Below, in pieces: positions 32,279 through 40,577 of a stretch of 64,000 nucleotides of DNA. The translations under genes and the position numbers were made by a program. The notes beneath the pieces are model-generated. The model saw nothing but the letters and a program-made list of their open reading frames with translations. It had not been told where the DNA came from and searched no databases. The stretch comes from Candidatus Gastranaerophilales bacterium (GTDB taxonomy: Bacteria; Cyanobacteriota; Vampirovibrionia; Gastranaerophilales; Gastranaerophilaceae), in assembly GCA_944323925.1 (NCBI GenBank), contig CALUUI010000004.1:62001-126000 (forward strand), in the 5' to 3' direction. The stretch's first letter is position 1; every line of letters starts with the position of its first letter.

Positions 32279-33406
32279 GTCAATAAAACCGATTTCGAAA
32301 AATCTGAAATACATGTATTTGAGTATCCTGATACTAAGTTACAGTTGTTTTTGAATTCTAATGATGTTGATAATTCAGGTGTTAATAAAGTTGCTGTTAA
32401 ATTATTTTTGTCTAAAAATCATAAAGACTATGATGACAAAAAAAGTTTTATTTTAGCTGATATGCTTAATAAAGAACTCAAAAGTCAGAACTCAAAATTC
32501 AAATTAGTCCAAGACAGTCAAGGTTATGTATTTGATGGAAACATTGATAAATCTGAACTTGATGAAATCAAAGATTTAAATAAATTTATTTCCGATCCAA
32601 AATTTAGTGAGCAAGAGTTTGAAGCCTCAAAAAATGCTTTGAAGTCATTAATAGGAGATGATAAGAAATTAGCTGAAATTAATTTAGAAAGTATCAAAAA
32701 ATATTATAATGAAACTCTTACAGCGGCAGAAGCACAGTATTTTGTAACCCTTGATGAGAGTGTATATGAAAATAATAAGACAAGTTTATTTAAATATATA
32801 AATGAGGATTTATCAGTTGAGTTTACCCCTCACTCAGAGGTTAGCTCAAAAGATTTTATTCCAAATGCAGAATTAAAAATTATCCATATCAATTCTAATG
32901 ATAAAAACATAGAAATGTTATATCCTATAAAAACGGATACAGCAAAAGATTTTCTGACAGCATTATTTTCAACGTTAGTTTTAACAATGAGTCGAAACAG
33001 TGATTTTGAATGTGATGCAGAAATTATCGAGTCGGACATGTATGAGAATGCAGCTATTCCGTCAAATACATATTATATTAAGACTCAAATATCTCCTAAA
33101 CCTGAAGAGGATGTATTAAATCTAAAAAATGAGATGGAATTGCAAAAAGCGTATTTAGGTCGTTATAAGGAAGATAATGAGGCAATATCATATATATTAG
33201 ATGCTACGAAGCCTTATTTAAAGAAGCTAATTCAAGAGGATTTGAATTCGTCCGATTTTGAAAAATCGAATGAGGTTTTATACAGGTATAAATATGATAT
33301 TTATAATCTGGGTGAAAAAATAGACTCTATAGAGTCAAAAGATATAGCTCAATATATAAAAAAATATCTTTCAGACCAGCAGCCAGTTGTAAAAGAGGGT
33401 TTTTAG
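32066..33406 (+). CDS. M16-like protein B with shared N-terminal module
   Basis: A 446-residue paralogue of the preceding gene, 39 bases downstream. The first 92 residues are almost identical to it (71 of 71, then a few changes), but the bodies are clearly diverged. Here KLQLFLNSNDVDNSGVNKVAV follows, then FSEQEFEASKNALKSL and YYNETLTAAEAQYFVTLDE, again with M16-like order. A second half-domain with IHINSNDKNIEMLYPI and YYIKTQISPKPEEDV follows. No HxxEH is present. It has no signal peptide. A terminator lies 28 bases beyond the stop. Function unknown; the contrast between an identical head and divergent body is the striking feature. Confidence 0.75.
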   Translation: MIKPIQPNLFTKKIEYSTENQTQNKNLSKAAENNETSLVNAYYVPLNITFKHRKAENSSKPVETTANYLNGVNKTDFEKSEIHVFEYPDTKLQLFLNSNDVDNSGVNKVAVKLFLSKNHKDYDDKKSFILADMLNKELKSQNSKFKLVQDSQGYVFDGNIDKSELDEIKDLNKFISDPKFSEQEFEASKNALKSLIGDDKKLAEINLESIKKYYNETLTAAEAQYFVTLDESVYENNKTSLFKYINEDLSVEFTPHSEVSSKDFIPNAELKIIHINSNDKNIEMLYPIKTDTAKDFLTALFSTLVLTMSRNSDFECDAEIIESDMYENAAIPSNTYYIKTQISPKPEEDVLNLKNEMELQKAYLGRYKEDNEAISYILDATKPYLKKLIQEDLNSSDFEKSNEVLYRYKYDIYNLGEKIDSIESKDIAQYIKKYLSDQQPVVKEGF

Positions 33407-33434
33407 CAGCTTGTCATTTGTAAAAAAGAGCAAT

Positions 33435-33463
33435 AAAAAAGCACCTTATAAAGATGCTTTTTT
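33435..33463. terminator. Bidirectional terminator between the M16-like genes and tRNA-Gly
   Basis: AAAAAAGCA (33435-33443) pairs with TGCTTTTTT (33455-33463). It serves the plus-strand pair and, read the other way, the tRNA gene. Confidence 0.65.
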
Positions 33464-33466
33464 AAA

Positions 33467-33542
33467 TGGAGCGGAAGACGGGACTCAAACCCGCGACACT
33501 CTGCTTGGAAGGCAGATACTCTATCAACTGAGCTACTTCCGC
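33467..33542 (-). tRNA. tRNA-Gly (anticodon UCC)
   Basis: Reading the minus strand, the acceptor arm GCGGAAG pairs with CTTCCGC. The D arm has GCTCAGTTGATAGAG, the anticodon arm is TCTGC-CTTCCAA-GCAGA with anticodon TCC, and the T arm has GGGTTTGAGTCCC. The 3' CCA is encoded (33467-33469 on the complement). Length 76 including CCA. Confidence 0.96.
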
Positions 33543-33648
33543 AGTCACATCTATAGTTTATAATAACCATTAAAATAAATCAATATATATTTTTAAATTT
33601 GTTTAGAAGGAGTATTGATATTTTATCAGGCTTCATTAATATACTAAT

Positions 33649-34683
33649 ATGCAAACAAAAGACTATTACAAAATTCTTGATATCTCCGAAAGAGCAACAG
33701 AGTCTGATATTAAATCTGCCTATAGAAAAATGGCAAGAAAATTTCACCCCGATGTAGTTGGCAGTTCTCCTGAAAATGTAGCTAGGTTTAAAGATATTAA
33801 TGAAGCCTATGATACACTTATGGATCGTAGAAAAAGATATGATTATGATGCTCTTAGAAGGCTCTATTCTTATGCTAACAATCCTAATGATGAAGCTGAA
33901 AAAAGAGAAAAACAACCTGATTTTAATGTAAAGAATGAGTTTCATTCAAAAAACGAGTTTAAGACAAAATATCAGTCTAAAAATTATTTTTCCGGCATGT
34001 GGGAAGAATTTTTAAACGCACAATATCAACAAAAAGAGTATAAAAAACAACAGCAAAATTTACAACCGGAAAACGGTTCTGATATTACAACAGAAGTAGT
34101 TATCTCTATGGAAGAAGCCATTAATGGCACATCTAAAAAAATTAATGTACTTCACACTAATAAATGTTCGGTATGTAACGGAAGAAAGTTTACAAACGGT
34201 ACTGTTTGCCAGCATTGTAAGGGCTCAGGCATGGAATCTGAACATAAAAAATTTACTGTAAAAATCCCTGCAAACGTTAAAAACGGATATAAAATCAGGA
34301 TAGCAGGAGAAGGCAATCCCGGGGTTAATGGCGGGAAAAACGGTGATTTGTATTTGCTTATAAAAATTGAAAATAATTCTAATTTTAAGTATGATGGTAA
34401 TAACGTTTTGAGAACAATTCCTATAACACCTTATGAGGCTGTTTTGGGTGCAGATATTGAAATTCCGGTTGCGGATGGGAAAATCACGATGAAAATTCTA
34501 CCCAACACCAATTCCGGTCAAAAATTCAGACTTCAAGGTCAAGGAATTTCTAAAAACGGGGTAAAAGGCGACTTGATTATTACTGTAGAAATTAAAATTC
34601 CTGAAAACCTATCAGCTGAGGAAATTGATTTATATAGAAAACTCGCTAAGTTGGATTCAAATAATTTAAGAAAGAGTATTTGA
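33649..34683 (+). CDS. DnaJ-family co-chaperone with a halved zinc finger
   Basis: A 344-residue J-protein that would stimulate DnaK ATPase. The J domain spans residues 1-65, with DYYKILDISERATESDIKSA and the HPD motif in KFHPDVVG. A charged K/Q/N-rich linker (about 80-145) replaces the G/F region. Only two of the four CxxCxGxG repeats remain: CSVCNGRKF (near 169) and CQHCKGSG (near 184). The C-terminal client-binding domains follow (TVKIPANVKNGYKIRIAGEG and DLYLLIKIE...FKYDGNNV). It lies between DnaJ and CbpA in type. TATACT lies 3 bases before the ATG. The stop overlaps the queE ATG (TGATG). Confidence 0.92.
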   Translation: MQTKDYYKILDISERATESDIKSAYRKMARKFHPDVVGSSPENVARFKDINEAYDTLMDRRKRYDYDALRRLYSYANNPNDEAEKREKQPDFNVKNEFHSKNEFKTKYQSKNYFSGMWEEFLNAQYQQKEYKKQQQNLQPENGSDITTEVVISMEEAINGTSKKINVLHTNKCSVCNGRKFTNGTVCQHCKGSGMESEHKKFTVKIPANVKNGYKIRIAGEGNPGVNGGKNGDLYLLIKIENNSNFKYDGNNVLRTIPITPYEAVLGADIEIPVADGKITMKILPNTNSGQKFRLQGQGISKNGVKGDLIITVEIKIPENLSAEEIDLYRKLAKLDSNNLRKSI

Positions 34684-35375
34684 TGGAAAGTGAAATAGCA
34701 AGAATAAAGGAAATGTTTGTTTCAACCCAAGGCGAAGGTCCTTATGTTGGAGTAAGACAGTTATTTATAAGATTTTGCGCTTGTAACCTCATGTGCAAGT
34801 ATTGTGATACGGATTATATGTATGAAAATGCCAATTTTGTATATTCTCCTGAGGAATTGTTGGAATATATAAAAAAAGAGTTCGATTTGGCATCTATTCA
34901 TTCAATATCCTTAACAGGCGGTGAGCCCTTGTTGCATGCAGATTTTCTAAAATGTTTTATTCCGCTTGTGGATGCTAAGTTTTATCTGGAAACGAATGCT
35001 ACTCTTTCAGATGAGCTTTATAAAATACTTGATTATGTTGATATTATTTCTGCTGATATCAAGCTGCCATCTGCTACAGGAATTGGGAATACTTTTGAAA
35101 AGCACGATAAATTTTTCCAAATAGCGAGAGAAAATAAGAAGATATATTTGTTTGCCAAAGCTGTTTTTAATGAAGACGTAACAGAAGAAGAAATAATAGC
35201 AACTGTAAACCTCGCAAAAAAATATGATTTTGAACTTATACTCCAACCGCAAATGCAAAATGAAACGATGCTTCCTTCAATAAATTTCGCTGATGAAGTG
35301 TTCTCAAAATGCTTAAAACGCTATAATAAGGTACGTTTAATACCGCAGGTTCATAAATTTTTGGACATTAGATAA
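34683..35375 (+). CDS. queE: 7-carboxy-7-deazaguanine synthase (QueE)
   Basis: A 230-residue radical-SAM enzyme of queuosine/7-deazapurine synthesis, converting carboxytetrahydropterin to CDG. IKEMFVSTQGEGPYVGVRQLFIRF at the start is diagnostic of QueE, and the cluster motif C-NLM-C-KY-C (CNLMCKYCDTDY, about residues 38-49) gives the CxxxCxxC pattern. SLTGGEPLLHADFL is the SAM-binding GGEP block. The ATG at 34683 is taken because it overlaps the dnaJ stop and fits the family start. No other que genes are in the window. Confidence 0.94.
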   Translation: MESEIARIKEMFVSTQGEGPYVGVRQLFIRFCACNLMCKYCDTDYMYENANFVYSPEELLEYIKKEFDLASIHSISLTGGEPLLHADFLKCFIPLVDAKFYLETNATLSDELYKILDYVDIISADIKLPSATGIGNTFEKHDKFFQIARENKKIYLFAKAVFNEDVTEEEIIATVNLAKKYDFELILQPQMQNETMLPSINFADEVFSKCLKRYNKVRLIPQVHKFLDIR

Positions 35376-35421
35376 AACAGATTATATAATGATTATTATG
35401 TAGAGTTTTAGAGGAAGTATT

Positions 35422-36090
35422 ATGAAAAAGTTTTTGGTAGCATTAATATTTGCAGGGCTTGTTGGTCAAGGCGCATTTGCTGCTAAATATGAGCCGGTAC
35501 CGCATAAAGTTGTAATGCCTGAGAAGTATACCCAAGAGTATATTGATGAAATATCGGCTGTTTATAAGAAAAATTCTGAGCAGCAAATAATATTTGTAGC
35601 ACTTGATATGCTAAAAGGTACGACAGGAGAATTCTCAAGAAATGCAATCTTAGGTGACAATTTGACTGGTAAACCTGTAAAAATAGAGTTTAAGAACTTG
35701 GCAGAAATTAATCAAAATTATGAAAAGTTTGATGCTGTCGGATGGAAAAGAAAAGGCACTTTGTATATCTATATCAATCCAAAGCACAAAGAAGCCCCAC
35801 CTGCTGCATTAGCGGCTCTATTATCTCACGAAGCACTGCATCAGGATGAGTATAATTCGCTTTCTGAAGAAACCTATGCTTGGACAATGGAAGCAACCGT
35901 TTGGTATGAGATGTTGCAAAAATATCCTGAACTGGAAAATGTTGATTCTTCACTCGTGCGTAGAGAAAATATACTTAAAAATTTATTCGAAAAAGGCCAA
36001 TATACTAACAAATATATAAAGAAGAATGTGTATTCAAACAAAGGCTATAAAGGTCTACCTATATCTTCTCCAGGTTTTGAAGATATTTAG
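35422..36090 (+). CDS. Predicted secreted zinc metallopeptidase (HExxH)
   Basis: A 222-residue protein with a signal peptide (MKKFLVALIFAGLVGQGAFA, cleavage near AFA-AK). A HEALH zinc motif sits at residues 136-140 within LAALLSHEALHQDEYNSLSEE, and Glu149 or Glu150 nine or ten residues on could be the third ligand. The preceding strand is GTLYIYINPKH. This pattern suggests a small gluzincin-like peptidase in the periplasm or outside the cell, but I cannot name a family. AGAGGAAG precedes the ATG. Its stop is two bases from that of the convergent gene. Confidence 0.8.
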   Translation: MKKFLVALIFAGLVGQGAFAAKYEPVPHKVVMPEKYTQEYIDEISAVYKKNSEQQIIFVALDMLKGTTGEFSRNAILGDNLTGKPVKIEFKNLAEINQNYEKFDAVGWKRKGTLYIYINPKHKEAPPAALAALLSHEALHQDEYNSLSEETYAWTMEATVWYEMLQKYPELENVDSSLVRRENILKNLFEKGQYTNKYIKKNVYSNKGYKGLPISSPGFEDI

Positions 36091-36092
36091 AG

Positions 36093-36671
36093 CTATTCTT
36101 CAAAAAATCTCTTTTCAAGTGGCTCAAGCATAGCTAAACGTGGTTTATCTTCTAAGTTACAGAGAATATCCATGTATGTGAATTTCTGTAAGAAATATGC
36201 AAGATTTTCTTCTGCTCCTGTTAGGGAATCATCACCATACATGCCTATGTAATAATATTTAGGTTGTTCCATTTTAAATTTTAATTTTGATTGCATGCTG
36301 TTATCTTGTGGTAATTTTTTTGCTTCCAGAAGCATTGTACAAATTGATGCAAAATAATCCTTAGATTTTTTAAATGGATAATTAGGATGTTCTTTTAACC
36401 AATCAGTGAAAAATGTTGCTTTCACTTCGTAATTCTTAAATAGAGAATTTGTTGCGTATGCGGATAAAAAACTCTTATATAATTCATAAGCCGAAGCGCT
36501 TTTTGTAGGATCAAATCTCCCTTTGTATATGATAGGCATTTTTAGTGCTGAAAAAGATGTTTTATCCGCTATAGATGCAGTTCTTGTTTGACTAATAGAA
36601 TCTTTTTTAGGTTTTGCTTGTGTAGTGTAGTTTGTATAATTTTTAATACCTGTGCAGCCGTGTACTATCAT
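36093..36671 (-). CDS. Lineage-specific protein of unknown function (T-S-F-S-A motif)
   Basis: A 192-residue protein. The first 40 residues (MIVHGCTGIKNYTNYTTQAK onward) are rich in Thr, Lys, Asn and Ser and end in DKTSFSALK, like the F-K-A motif of neighbouring unknown proteins. The rest is helical with aromatic residues (AYELYKSFLSAYATNSLF, PKYYYIGMYGDDSLTGAEEN) and no catalytic pattern, signal peptide or membrane segment. GGAGAAG precedes the ATG. Function unknown. Confidence 0.72.
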   Translation of the reverse strand: MIVHGCTGIKNYTNYTTQAKPKKDSISQTRTASIADKTSFSALKMPIIYKGRFDPTKSASAYELYKSFLSAYATNSLFKNYEVKATFFTDWLKEHPNYPFKKSKDYFASICTMLLEAKKLPQDNSMQSKLKFKMEQPKYYYIGMYGDDSLTGAEENLAYFLQKFTYMDILCNLEDKPRLAMLEPLEKRFFEE

Positions 36672-36759
36672 ATACTTCTCCTTTTGTCATTGTAAAATTG
36701 CTAAAAAAATTTTTTTGCTTTATTTTTTAACTTTTTTTACAAATTGTTACATCAATGTA

Positions 36760-37194
36760 TTAGGTTATATTTGTAGGTTTAGAGGAGATCATTTCCTCAA
36801 GTGTATTTTCTTGTATGTTTTCAATCATATTTTGAAATGCTTTTGAATGTTCTGTAGAGGTTTCATTTGATTTGTATATAATATTTAATTCTTTTTTAGG
36901 AGTTAGCATATTTTTAATTCTTGATTTAAAATCTTTTGCTATTTTTTTATAGGTTAAAATTAATTTAGAGGTGTATTCTCCACATTCACAATCTTTGCTT
37001 AAAAATATAGTTACGCTTTTGTCTTTGCAGAAACGAGTTATGGCTTTCGATTCTTGGACGGCTTTTAATACTTCTAGGTCATTTTTCTTTATACCGGGGC
37101 TAAATGTCCCTAAATATTCTACAGCTCTTAGGGCTTTAAAATTTGTTTGATTTTGTTTATTTGATTGTGTATATGGTGTTACTTTTTGAATCAT
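36760..37194 (-). CDS. Lineage-specific protein of unknown function (T-N-F-K-A motif)
   Basis: A 144-residue protein beginning MIQKVTPYTQSNKQNQTNFK, a polar Gln/Asn-rich head of about 18 residues ending in TNFKA. The globular part has EYLGTFSPGIKKNDLEVLKA and FLSKDCECGEYTSKLILTYK, with a CxC. The C-terminal part is Lys/Glu rich. There is no signal peptide or membrane helix. GGAG lies before the ATG. It is adjacent to two other proteins with the same kind of N-terminal head. Function unknown. Confidence 0.72.
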   Translation of the reverse strand: MIQKVTPYTQSNKQNQTNFKALRAVEYLGTFSPGIKKNDLEVLKAVQESKAITRFCKDKSVTIFLSKDCECGEYTSKLILTYKKIAKDFKSRIKNMLTPKKELNIIYKSNETSTEHSKAFQNMIENIQENTLEEMISSKPTNIT

Positions 37195-37270
37195 TTTTTA
37201 CTCCTTAATTTTAGTATGTCATAAATATAGATTTAATAAAAATAAGATGTTAATTTTTGTGAATAAAGGA

Positions 37271-37299
37271 TAGACAAAAGTTTATATTAGAGTTAGAAT
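37271..37299 (+). promoter_or_regulatory. Probable promoter of the 63-residue protein gene
   Basis: TAGACA (37271-37276), 17-base spacer, TAGAAT (37294-37299), followed by GGAGG and the ATG at 37323. Confidence 0.5.
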
Positions 37300-37322
37300 G
37301 CGACTGGAATGGAGGTATATGT

Positions 37323-37514
37323 ATGAAACTGGATGCTATATCAAGATTAAACAGTATCACACCGATGTTTCGTGCAAATAAAATGTCCAATCAACCATCA
37401 TCAGCAACAGAAAATACTGAAGTAAAACCAGGATTTGCAATTGGATGTGATGGGGATGTTCATCCTGAATCTCGTACGGCAACTAAAGGGCAAAAACTTT
37501 ATTTATTGGCGTAA
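37323..37514 (+). CDS. Small protein of unknown function (P-M-F-R-A motif)
   Basis: A 63-residue protein beginning MKLDAISRLNSITPMFRANK, again with a short polar head ending in an aromatic-basic-Ala step. It continues NQPSSATENTEVKPGFAIGC and ends GQKLYLLA. It has one Cys and no membrane segment. GGAGG stands before the ATG, a plausible promoter lies upstream and a terminator downstream, so it is a complete single-gene unit. Function unknown. Confidence 0.65.
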   Translation: MKLDAISRLNSITPMFRANKMSNQPSSATENTEVKPGFAIGCDGDVHPESRTATKGQKLYLLA

Positions 37515-37544
37515 TGGTTTAGTGAAAATTTGTATGAACAAAAA

Positions 37545-37571
37545 ACGGCTATATAAAATATAGCCGCTTTT
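37545..37571. terminator. Terminator between the 63-residue gene and ilvC
   Basis: CGGCTATA (37545-37552) pairs with TATAGCCG (37558-37565), followed by CTTTTT. It can work for both convergent genes. Confidence 0.75.
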
Positions 37572-37584
37572 TATGTTTATATTG

Positions 37585-38604
37585 TTAGTTCTTTGAACGG
37601 TCAATAAGTTTATTGGACTTTTCCCATTTAAAGATAGAACGTAATTCTTTCCCGATTTTTTCAATTGGATGATTTTCGGATTTTTCTCTTAGTTTTTTGA
37701 AGTTTTCACTACCGCTGTTCATTTCCTTCATAAACTCAGTAGCATATTTCCCGCTTTGTATATCTTCTAAGATTTTTTTCATTTTTGCTTTTACGTTTTC
37801 GTCGATGAGGAAAGTACCTCTTGTCAAATCTCCATATTCGGCGTTATTTGAAATAGAATAGTGCATATCGGAAATTCCGCCTTGGTAGATTAAGTCAACA
37901 ATTAACTTAAGCTCGTGGCAAACTTCAAAATATGCCATATATGGAGAATAACCGGCTTCTACTAGAGTTTCAAATCCTGCTTTTATTAAAGCGGAACATC
38001 CCCCACATAAAACGGCTTGTTCACCAAACAAGTCAGTTTCTGTTTCTTCCCTGAAGGTTGTTTCAATAATTCCTGTGTAACCTGACCCAATAGCCGCCGC
38101 ATAAGATAGTGCCACATCAAGTGAGTTGCCGCTAGAATCTTTTTGAACTGCAACAAGTGACGGAACTCCTCTGCCTGCTGAGTATTCACTTCTAACAGTA
38201 TGCCCTGGTGCTTTAGGCGCTACCATTATTACATTTATTCCTTCTGGCGGAACTATTAAACCGTAATGGATATTGAAGCCGTGTGAAAACATTAAGTATT
38301 TCCCTTGTGCTAAATGTGGCGCAATTTGTTCTTTATAAACTTTAGCTTGAATTTCATCAGGGATTAAAATTTGAATAATATCAGCCCATTCAACTGCTTC
38401 TTCTATTGGCATAGTTTTGAACCCGTAATCACGAGCTTTTATGTCGGAAGCCCCTTCCGGACGTAAGCCTAAAACGACATTACAGCCCGAATCTCTTAAA
38501 TTCATAGCCTGACCGTAGCCTTGAGAACCAAAACCGATTATGGCAATTTTGTAGTTCTTAATCAAATCTCTGTTAATGTCAGCATTAGTGTAAACTTTTA
38601 ACAT
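37585..38604 (-). CDS. ilvC: Ketol-acid reductoisomerase
   Basis: A 339-residue class I (short) enzyme of branched-chain amino acid synthesis, using NADPH and Mg2+. IAIIGFGSQGYGQAMNLRDSG is the Rossmann motif (about residues 21-41), and GLRPEGAS carries the Arg/Ser that select NADPH. VAPKAPGHTVRSEY is the conserved block, and the metal ligands are in FREETETDLFGEQAVLCGG and EVCHELKLIVDLIYQGG. The length fits class I. It is 3 bases after pyrG and so likely cotranscribed. No ilvB, ilvN or ilvD is nearby. Confidence 0.96.
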   Translation of the reverse strand: MLKVYTNADINRDLIKNYKIAIIGFGSQGYGQAMNLRDSGCNVVLGLRPEGASDIKARDYGFKTMPIEEAVEWADIIQILIPDEIQAKVYKEQIAPHLAQGKYLMFSHGFNIHYGLIVPPEGINVIMVAPKAPGHTVRSEYSAGRGVPSLVAVQKDSSGNSLDVALSYAAAIGSGYTGIIETTFREETETDLFGEQAVLCGGCSALIKAGFETLVEAGYSPYMAYFEVCHELKLIVDLIYQGGISDMHYSISNNAEYGDLTRGTFLIDENVKAKMKKILEDIQSGKYATEFMKEMNSGSENFKKLREKSENHPIEKIGKELRSIFKWEKSNKLIDRSKN

Positions 38605-38607
38605 AAT

Positions 38608-40212
38608 TTATCCTTTCTGTTTGCAGGCAGCGTTTATAAGTCCCAGAAATAAAGGATGTGGTCTCTCCGGTCTTGATTTAAATTCAGGATGGAATTGTGA
38701 GGCTACAAACCAGTCATTTTGAGGAAGTTCTACCACTTCGGCGAGCATTCCGTCAGGTGACATGCCGGAAAATACTAGTCCTGCATTTTGTATTCTCTCT
38801 AAATATTCACTATTTACTTCATATCTATGTCTGTGACGTTCTGAAATTTTTGTTGTTCCGTAGGCTGTTGCAGCAACAGAACCTTTCTTTAAGTGGCATT
38901 CGTATGCTCCTAGTCGCATGGTTCCGCCGTAACCTTTTACATCTTTTTGTTCTTGCATTAAATCGATAACAGGATATTCGGCGTTCTCATTAAATTCTGT
39001 AGAGTTAGCATTTTTCAACCCTGCTACGTTCCTTGCATATTCAATAACAGCGCACTGCATACCAAGGCATAAACCTAAGAATGGAAGATTATTAGTTCTT
39101 GCATATTTTATAACGTTTAACTTTCCTTCAATGCCTCTTATTCCAAAACCACCCGGAACTACTACTGCATCGATATCTTTAAGTAGTTTTTTGCAATTTT
39201 CATCATCGACACATTCTTCAGAATTAATCCATTTTATTTCAACCCTTGCATCGTTTGCATATCCTGCGTGCTTCAGAGATTCTACTACAGAAATATAAGC
39301 ATCAGATAACTTTGTATATTTCCCTGCAATGCCTACTTTTAATGTTCTTTTGGGATTCCGGATTTTTTCAACAAGTGCTTCCCAATTTGTTAAATCAGCT
39401 TTTCGGCCATCGACTCTCAGTAGGTCTAAAATTACAGACGCCATGTTTTGTTCTTCTAGAGCGAGAGGAACTTCGTATATACTTTTCATATCTCTGCATT
39501 CGATAACTGCTTCTTTAGGAACTGAGCAGAATAGTGCAAGTTTTTCTTTTTCAGTTTTTGGTATAGGTTTGGAAGTCCTGCAAACGAGTACTTCCGGTTG
39601 TAATCCATAACTTCTTAAAACTTGTACACTGTGTTGAGAAGGTTTTGTCTTTAATTCTCCTGATGTTGGAAGATAAGGCAAAAGTGTACAGTGGATGTTA
39701 ATAGCGTTACCATAGCCGACCTCTGTTTTAAATTGTCTGATGGCTTCAATAAATGGCAACCCTTCAATGTCACCAATTGTACCGCCAATTTCTATTATCT
39801 GGAAGTCAGCTTTAAAATGCTTTTGAGCTTTGGTAATTCTTGATTTGATTTCATTTGTTATATGTGGAATAGTTTGAACGGTTGCTCCTAAATAGTCCCC
39901 GCGGCGTTCTTTTTTAATGACTGTAGAATAAACGCTTCCTGAGGTTACATTACTTAATTTGCAGAAAGGCGTGTCAATAAATCTTTCATAATGTCCTAGG
40001 TCTAAGTCTGTTTCAGCTCCATCATCAGTAACAAAAACTTCACCGTGTTGAAATGGGCTCATTGTTCCGGGGTCAACATTAATATAAGGATCAAATTTTT
40101 GGATACATACGCTAAACCCTCTTGAACGTAAAAGTTTACCTAGAGAAGCTCCAATGATTCCTTTTCCGAGTGAGCTTACAACACCGCCTGTAATAAATAT
40201 ATATTTGGTCAT
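38608..40212 (-). CDS. pyrG: CTP synthase
   Basis: A 534-residue enzyme that aminates UTP to CTP using glutamine. The N-terminal synthetase domain begins YIFITGGVVSSLGKGIIGAS and has the CTP/UTP-binding DPYINVDPGTMSPFQHGEV block. The C-terminal class I amidotransferase has VVPGGFGIRGIEGK and the nucleophile Cys in FLGLCLGMQCAVIEYAR, with His-Glu in SQFHPEFKSRPERP. The length is normal. First gene of pyrG-ilvC. Confidence 0.97.
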   Translation of the reverse strand: MTKYIFITGGVVSSLGKGIIGASLGKLLRSRGFSVCIQKFDPYINVDPGTMSPFQHGEVFVTDDGAETDLDLGHYERFIDTPFCKLSNVTSGSVYSTVIKKERRGDYLGATVQTIPHITNEIKSRITKAQKHFKADFQIIEIGGTIGDIEGLPFIEAIRQFKTEVGYGNAINIHCTLLPYLPTSGELKTKPSQHSVQVLRSYGLQPEVLVCRTSKPIPKTEKEKLALFCSVPKEAVIECRDMKSIYEVPLALEEQNMASVILDLLRVDGRKADLTNWEALVEKIRNPKRTLKVGIAGKYTKLSDAYISVVESLKHAGYANDARVEIKWINSEECVDDENCKKLLKDIDAVVVPGGFGIRGIEGKLNVIKYARTNNLPFLGLCLGMQCAVIEYARNVAGLKNANSTEFNENAEYPVIDLMQEQKDVKGYGGTMRLGAYECHLKKGSVAATAYGTTKISERHRHRYEVNSEYLERIQNAGLVFSGMSPDGMLAEVVELPQNDWFVASQFHPEFKSRPERPHPLFLGLINAACKQKG

Positions 40213-40261
40213 TAATCTACCTTTCCTAGCATATTGTTTGTGACATTTTATTTATAAAAGT

Positions 40262-40283
40262 ATTCCCATCAGAGGATGGGAAT
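40262..40283 (-). terminator. Probable terminator of gatC
   Basis: ATTCCCATC (40262-40270) pairs with GATGGGAAT (40275-40283) around a 4-base loop 13 bases beyond the gatC stop. The T tract on the minus strand (ACTTTTAT) is short. Confidence 0.5.
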
Positions 40284-40295
40284 GCTTTGTGGTAT

Positions 40296-40577
40296 TTAGT
40301 TGATTTTAGGGACTCTAAAGAAGCCGTTTTCTTCCCAAGGGGCATTTGACATTAGTGCTTCTTTAGTTTGTTCGTAGACTACCTCGTCATCCCTCATTAC
40401 ATTGCAAAAATCTATTGCGTGCGCCATTGGTTCGACATTTGAAGTATCTACTTCGTTCATTTGGTTTACATATTCTAATACTGCACCCAATTGTCCTGTA
40501 AATTTTTCTTTCTCTTCTTCTGTTAATTCCAATCTGGCAAGTTTTGCAACGTGTTCTACATCTTTAATAGTTATCAT
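40296..40577 (-). CDS. gatC: Asp/Glu-tRNA(Asn/Gln) amidotransferase subunit C
   Basis: A 93-residue GatC, the small subunit that stabilises GatA in the GatCAB complex making Gln-tRNA(Gln) and Asn-tRNA(Asn). MITIKDVEHVAKLARLELTE at the start and LGAVLEYVNQMNEVDTSNVE are diagnostic. The C-terminal end has MRDDEVVYEQTKEALMSNAP and NGFFRVPKI. Two in-frame ATGs (40583 and 40577) follow GGAG; the second has better spacing (9 bases) and matches the family start. gatA and gatB are elsewhere. Confidence 0.94.
   Translation of the reverse strand: MITIKDVEHVAKLARLELTEEEKEKFTGQLGAVLEYVNQMNEVDTSNVEPMAHAIDFCNVMRDDEVVYEQTKEALMSNAPWEENGFFRVPKIN

Noticed and set aside
33640-33651. Leaderless promoter for dnaJ
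   Set aside because: TATACT ends only 3 bases before ATG and the nearest -35 is 19 bases away, so transcription would start inside the gene; too weak to claim.
37986-38189. Second frame inside ilvC
   Set aside because: Shadow of a fully conserved ilvC reading frame with no initiation signal.
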